From contig CAIRYQ010000027.1 of NCBI GenBank assembly GCA_903882875.1, forward strand, positions 1-44,434: DNA of 44,434 nt, given 5' to 3'. The stretch is from an uncultured Spartobacteria bacterium. Its GTDB lineage: Bacteria; Verrucomicrobiota; Verrucomicrobiia; Chthoniobacterales; Chthoniobacteraceae. The notes beneath the pieces were generated by a model. The model was not told where the DNA came from. It searched no databases and saw only the letters and a program-made list of their open reading frames with translations. The translations under genes were made by a program, and so were the position numbers. Below are positions 40,634-44,434 of this stretch, in pieces. The stretch's first letter is position 1. Each line of letters starts with the position of its first letter.

Positions 40634-41449
40634 ATGAGTCCCCTCGCTCAATTCTTCCGGCACAAAAATCCGCCTCCACGCGAACACGCGGCGACGCCGG
40701 GTGTGGGCGCGGTCGCAGCCGCGGTGAACGAGAGCATCGTCCACCGGAAAGCCGGGCCGATTCCCGCCGCGCCGATGGCGGAAGCGGCGGAGTTTCCGGC
40801 GAAGGCAACGCCGACAGCGCCCGCGACTGCGAGCGAGGAGCCGCCACAGCCGCGTGATCTGCGCCCGGAAAAGGAGTCCGCCATTTCCACCACGCTGCAC
40901 GCCGTGGTGATCGGCGAGAGCGCGTCGTCCGATTCGCAGGAAGAGCCGGATTCCATGGAGCCCATCCTCGGCCCCGTCCTTTCGCTCACCGCGACTGCCG
41001 CGCCGGTGCCGACGGTTCTCGCTCCATCCGTCATCACTTCCGCGAATGCCGGCGGCATCCTGCTCGCACCGCGCACCGCGCCGGATTTTGCCGCGCTGCA
41101 AAAACTTTTCACGACGAATGCCGCGCTCGATCTCGCGGGAGTCGCCGCGCTCGCGGCGGCGCTGCCGGGTGTGCGCGCGTGCGTGATCTCCGGCGCCGCG
41201 GGCGACGCGAGCGCGGGGGATTTTTCCCACGGCGTGAGCGCAGACGAAGTGCGCGCGGCTTCCGCAATTCTCATCCGGCGCGCGTCCGCCCCCGTGGAAA
41301 TCCTGCACCGCGGCGAATCGGACATCGCGCTTTTCCCGCACGGCGGGACTTGTGTCGCGGTGATCCTAGCCGCCGGAGGATTTGTCCCCGGCGTGCGCGA
41401 ACGCCTCGCGCGCGCAGCCGGGCTGCTCCCAGGCGCACAGCCTGCATGA
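40634..41449 (+). CDS. Protein with C-terminal Roadblock/LC7-like domain
   Basis: This 271-aa protein has a long Pro/Ala-rich, probably disordered N-terminus (about 10-150) and a globular C-terminus at about 150-271. That region reads LDLAGVAALAAALPGVRACV, then ISGAAGDASAGDF, then EILHRGESDIALFPHGGTCV and AVILAAGGFVPGVRERLARA. This pattern resembles a Roadblock/LC7 domain (MglB-like). It starts 142 bp from the divergent SGNH gene and ends 18 bp before the MglA-like GTPase, which supports a GTPase partner. The start is uncertain; an ATG at 40532 would add 34 residues. Confidence 0.6.
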   Translation: MSPLAQFFRHKNPPPREHAATPGVGAVAAAVNESIVHRKAGPIPAAPMAEAAEFPAKATPTAPATASEEPPQPRDLRPEKESAISTTLHAVVIGESASSDSQEEPDSMEPILGPVLSLTATAAPVPTVLAPSVITSANAGGILLAPRTAPDFAALQKLFTTNAALDLAGVAALAAALPGVRACVISGAAGDASAGDFSHGVSADEVRAASAILIRRASAPVEILHRGESDIALFPHGGTCVAVILAAGGFVPGVRERLARAAGLLPGAQPA

Positions 41450-41467
41450 TAGCGTCCTCTTTTTCCC

Positions 41468-42022
41468 ATGCCGACGATTGACTGCAACTCAAAGGAAGTC
41501 CTGCTCCGCTTCGGCGTCGCCGGCGCGCCCGGCGCGGGGAAGACGCAGGCGCTCTGGCGTCTGCACGCCGGTCTCCCGCCGGAGCTGCGCGCGGAGATCG
41601 TGATGCGCGCAGTCGGCGAGGATCAGATCGTGAGCTTCGATTTCACGCCGCCCGATCTCGTGCCGATCTCCGGCTACCGCGCGCGGTGCAGGGCGATCAC
41701 CGTCGCGGGAAAAATCGCGGACCCAGCGGTCGTCGCGCGCGCGATGGCCGATCTCGACGGCGTGCTTTTCGTCGCCGACTCGCAGGCCGAGCGGATGCAG
41801 GAAAACATCGCCGCGCTCCGCCAGATCGCCGCCGTGCCGGGCATCGCCGAAGTGCCGATCGTCTTCCTCTACAACAAGCGCGACCTCCCGAACGCCGCAC
41901 CGCTCGAACACCTCGACGAAGTGGTGAACCGCGCCGGCGCGCCGAGCTTCGCCACCGTGGCCACGACAGGCGACGGGCTTGCCGAGGCGCTGTCGGAACT
42001 GTCGCGGATCGTGCTCCATTAG
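41468..42022 (+). CDS. MglA-like small Ras-family GTPase with altered switch II
   Basis: This 184-aa protein has the P-loop GAPGAGKT (19-26), FDFTPPDLVPISGYRAR (about 57-73) corresponding to the switch I region of MglA, and TVAGKIADP (78-86) where MglA has TVPGQ. LDGVLFVADSQAERMQENIA (about 96-115) is typical of MglA, and NKRD (136-139) gives guanine specificity. MglA in myxobacteria sets cell polarity with the LC7 protein MglB; here the gene before it resembles an LC7 protein. The Pro-Gly-Gln to Ala-Gly-Lys change replaces the Gln region that positions catalytic water, so hydrolysis may be slow or depend on the partner. Confidence 0.85.
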   Translation: MPTIDCNSKEVLLRFGVAGAPGAGKTQALWRLHAGLPPELRAEIVMRAVGEDQIVSFDFTPPDLVPISGYRARCRAITVAGKIADPAVVARAMADLDGVLFVADSQAERMQENIAALRQIAAVPGIAEVPIVFLYNKRDLPNAAPLEHLDEVVNRAGAPSFATVATTGDGLAEALSELSRIVLH

Positions 42023-42136
42023 CGGCGGCGCTTCCGAGACGGCAGGCCAACGCTGGGTTCACGCATCTTCAAATCGGTACGCCGCTGCCAAACGCACGCA
42101 GGTCGGGTGCTCGACGCGGAAGAACGGCGGACCCGC

Positions 42137-44083
42137 CTACTTTGCGCAGCGCAGCCGCGCGATGATTTTCTCCGCGTCATACACGCAGCCGGCCCACGTG
42201 CCGCCGCCGATGCGCTGGAGTTCGGCCCAAAGGCGCGTGTCGTCGGGCAGCGCGGGATGTGGCGCGAGGTCGTCGCGCGACGGTCGTGCGGCGAGGATGC
42301 GCGCGCCTTCCTCCACGGAAAATGTGCGCTCACTTTCGCCGATGAAATTCACGCTGCCCGTCATCGCGCAGCGATCGATCACGATGCGGATGCGGTCGCC
42401 GTCGCGCAGTTTTCCAAGCGGCCCGCCCGCGAGCGCCTCGGGGCCGATGTGGCCGATGCACGCGCCAGTGCTCACGCCGCTGAAACGCGCATCCGTGAGC
42501 AGCGCGACGTGCTTGCCGAAGGGCAGGTGCTTCAGAGCGCTCGTGACTTGGTAAGTCTCCTCCATGCCCGTGCCCATCGGCCCAATGCCCGCGATCACGA
42601 GAACGTCGCCGCTCTGAATTTTTCCGCTGCGAATCGCCGCGATGGCCGCGGCTTCGCTCGTGAAAACGCGCGCGGGGCCCTCGTGACGGAACACACCGTC
42701 CTCGCCGACGACGGACGGATCAATCGAGGTCGCCTTCACCACGCTGCCCTCGGGTGCGAGATTGCCGACGGGGAAAATCATCGTGCCGGTGAGGCCGCGT
42801 TCCTTCGCGCGGGCGGGTGGCATGATCACATCGTCGGGATCTACGCCGTCCGATTCGCGGAGGATTTGGCGGAACTTCGCGCGGCGCTCGCTGTCGCGCC
42901 ATGCATCGAGATTTTCGCCGAGCTTGCGGCCCGTCGCGGTGAGCACGCTGCAATCGAGCAGGCCGAGGTCGCGCAGATGGAGCATCACCTCGGGCGTGCC
43001 GCCCGCGAGGAAGACGCGCACGGTCGGGTGTCCGACGGGGCCGTTGGGCAGCGCGTCCACGAGGCGCGGCGTGGCGCGGTTCGCGGCGATCCAGTCTTCC
43101 ACTTTCGGAATCGCGAGTCCCGCCGCGTGCGCGATGGCGGGGATATGGAGCAGGAGATTCGTCGAGCCGCCGATGGCCGCGTGGACGACGAGCGCGTTGC
43201 GAATCGCACCGTCGGTAAGGATGTCGCGGCTGCGGAGTCCGCGCGCGTTCAAATCCACGACCGCTTGTGCGGAGCGCGTCGCGATGTCGAGCCACACGGC
43301 CTGCCCGCTCGGAGCGAGCGCGGAGTGCGGGAGCGCCATGCCGAGCGCCTCGGCGATCACTTGCGAAGTCGCCGCCGTGCCGAGGAACTGACATCCGCCT
43401 CCGGGCGTCGCGCACGCGCGGCAGCCGAGTTCGGCGGCTTCCTGCAGCGACAGCATGCCGTGTGAAAAGCGCGCGCCGATGGTCTGGATTTTTCCCGCGT
43501 CCTCGCCGCGCGTCGGTGGGAGCGTGACGCCGCCGGGGACGATCAAGCCCGGCAGATCGCGCATTCCGGCGAGCGCCATCATCATCGCGGGAAGTCCCTT
43601 GTCGCACGTCGCCACGCCGAGCACACCGCGACGCAGCGGCAGCGAGCGGATGAGCCGGCGCATCACGATCGCCGCGTCGTTGCGGTACGGCAGCGAGTCG
43701 AACATCCCGTGCGTGCCCTGCGTGCGCCCGTCGCACGGGTCGCTCACCGCGCCCGCGAATGGCACGCAGCCGAGGCGGCGCAGTTCGCGCGCGGCGGCCT
43801 CGACTTGCATCCCGATTTCCCAATGCCCGGTGTGGTAGCCGAGCGCGACTGGTTTTCCATCCGGCGAGCGCAGCCCGCCCTGCGTGCTGAGCACGAGGAA
43901 CTGCGGGCCATTCGCCAGCGCCGCGTCCCAGCCCATGCCGACATTTTGCGTGAGGCCGAAAAGATCGCCGCTCGGCGCGCCGCCGAGGAGTTCCGGCGTG
44001 AGCGGCAGCGCGCCCTGCGGGCCTGCGGCGTGCGTGCGGATTTGGAATATCTCGGGGTTGTCGGCGGAGGAATCGGTGGCCAT
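42137..44083 (-). CDS. YjhG/YagF-family D-xylonate dehydratase (IlvD/Edd superfamily)
   Basis: This 648-aa protein matches the YjhG/YagF group of Escherichia coli throughout, e.g. [103 protein letters not shown] and [20 protein letters not shown]. The superfamily binds an iron-sulfur cluster; C117, C160 and C231 are the likely ligands. The reaction is dehydration of D-xylonate to 2-dehydro-3-deoxy-D-pentonate in non-phosphorylated xylose breakdown. The ATG at 44083 was chosen because the homologous start is a few residues before [10 protein letters not shown]; a 37-codon extension is rejected. No xylose dehydrogenase or aldolase is seen in the window. Confidence 0.93.
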   Translation of the reverse strand: MATDSSADNPEIFQIRTHAAGPQGALPLTPELLGGAPSGDLFGLTQNVGMGWDAALANGPQFLVLSTQGGLRSPDGKPVALGYHTGHWEIGMQVEAAARELRRLGCVPFAGAVSDPCDGRTQGTHGMFDSLPYRNDAAIVMRRLIRSLPLRRGVLGVATCDKGLPAMMMALAGMRDLPGLIVPGGVTLPPTRGEDAGKIQTIGARFSHGMLSLQEAAELGCRACATPGGGCQFLGTAATSQVIAEALGMALPHSALAPSGQAVWLDIATRSAQAVVDLNARGLRSRDILTDGAIRNALVVHAAIGGSTNLLLHIPAIAHAAGLAIPKVEDWIAANRATPRLVDALPNGPVGHPTVRVFLAGGTPEVMLHLRDLGLLDCSVLTATGRKLGENLDAWRDSERRAKFRQILRESDGVDPDDVIMPPARAKERGLTGTMIFPVGNLAPEGSVVKATSIDPSVVGEDGVFRHEGPARVFTSEAAAIAAIRSGKIQSGDVLVIAGIGPMGTGMEETYQVTSALKHLPFGKHVALLTDARFSGVSTGACIGHIGPEALAGGPLGKLRDGDRIRIVIDRCAMTGSVNFIGESERTFSVEEGARILAARPSRDDLAPHPALPDDTRLWAELQRIGGGTWAGCVYDAEKIIARLRCAK

Positions 44084-44240
44084 GCGGGTGTCGAATCGCG
44101 GAGACTGGCTGAGAGCGCCGCGGAGGAAAACAGGATATTCGCATCTTCGTCCGTACACGCATTTCGCTCGTCGCAGCCGCGTGCCCGATGCCATTTATCG
44201 ATCTGGCCACGGATGGACGAGTTCACACAATCGTGACAAG

Positions 44241-44263
44241 GCCCCGCTTGCCGAACGCGGGGC
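44241..44263. other. GC-rich hairpin upstream of the response regulator
   Basis: A 7-bp perfect stem (44241-44247 with 44257-44263) lies 26 bp before the start of the response regulator and in its 5' leader or promoter region. There is no T-run, so it is not a classical terminator. It may affect translation or be incidental. Confidence 0.35.
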
Positions 44264-44288
44264 GGGCGGCACACTGGCCGCGCTTTTC

Positions 44289-44434
44289 ATGAACAAGACC
44301 ACCAGCAAGAAAATCCTGGTCGCAGAGGACGAAGACGATGTCCGGCGGCTCGTCTGCAACAGCCTCAAGAACGCAGGCTTTGCCACGCTCGAAGCCGGCG
44401 ACGGCCCCGGCGCGCTCGAAACCGCCCGCACCCA
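44289..44434 (+). CDS. Response regulator receiver protein (3' end outside window)
   Basis: Only the first 48 residues are visible. The start MNKTTSKKILVAEDEDDVRR has the acidic cluster (EDEDD) that binds Mg2+ in receiver domains, followed by LVCNSLKNAGFATLEAGDGP, which fits the first helix and second strand of CheY/PhoB-like proteins. The phospho-acceptor Asp and any output domain lie past the end. The ATG at 44289 is clear; about 205 bp separates it from the divergent dehydratase. Confidence 0.85.
   Translation, partial: MNKTTSKKILVAEDEDDVRRLVCNSLKNAGFATLEAGDGPGALETART

Overview
The window is about 44.4 kb of GC-rich DNA that reads as Verrucomicrobiota. The evidence is the combination of planctomycete/verrucomicrobial exported families (DUF1549/DUF1553 'PSCyt' proteins with a CxxCH motif, and two Tat-exported DUF1501 proteins), an exported LRR protein, TonB/ExbBD machinery and palindromic intergenic repeats. 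A planctomycete cannot be fully excluded from sequence alone. No tRNA, rRNA, CRISPR array or transposase gene was recognised. Calls come from reading motifs by eye; no database search was run.

1-11.1 kb (mostly + strand): the window opens in a 287-bp element with 20-bp inverted termini that abuts, and probably truncated, a winged-helix regulator. After a cytochrome c-like gene (- strand) comes a TonB-dependent uptake region: a His/Cys-rich exported protein, TonB receptor 1, an ExbB-ExbD-TonB operon, a CWC cysteine-rich protein, a 61-aa exported Cys-rich peptide, two overlapping HupE/UreJ-like membrane genes, a small LamG-like protein and TonB receptor 2. The gene content suggests transition-metal (perhaps Ni/Co) uptake; the substrate is inferred.

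11.2-30.0 kb (- strand): ten co-oriented genes with gaps from -4 to 95 bp. In transcription order they are a DUF1501 protein, a Tat-exported beta-propeller protein of oligogalacturonate-lyase type, a PSCyt/DUF1549/DUF1553 protein, a 921-aa LamG protein, a 1100-aa propeller/metallo-beta-lactamase/FG-GAP fusion, a 658-aa tandem metallo-beta-lactamase protein, an SDR oxidoreductase and a three-gene ribose-type ABC importer (RbsB, RbsA, RbsC). This looks like one catabolic or scavenging locus: exported enzymes, a cytoplasmic dehydrogenase and an importer. It is the best candidate here for an undescribed system.

30.4-36.1 kb: mixed single genes: an LRR protein, a second DUF1501 protein, a transglutaminase-like exported protein, an aldo/keto reductase and an exported helical protein.

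36.2-39.7 kb: an accessory segment with an antitoxin/MazF pair, a 21-bp tandem repeat array, a coiled-coil protein, and a three-gene - strand unit of a DUF4062-type (TIR-like) protein with an amyloid-like linker motif, translationally overlapping hicA and followed by hicB. The DUF4062 gene is visibly lower in GC than its surroundings.

39.8-44.4 kb: an SGNH hydrolase, a Roadblock/LC7-like protein next to an MglA-like GTPase with an altered switch II, a YjhG/YagF-type D-xylonate dehydratase, and the start of a response regulator cut by the window end.
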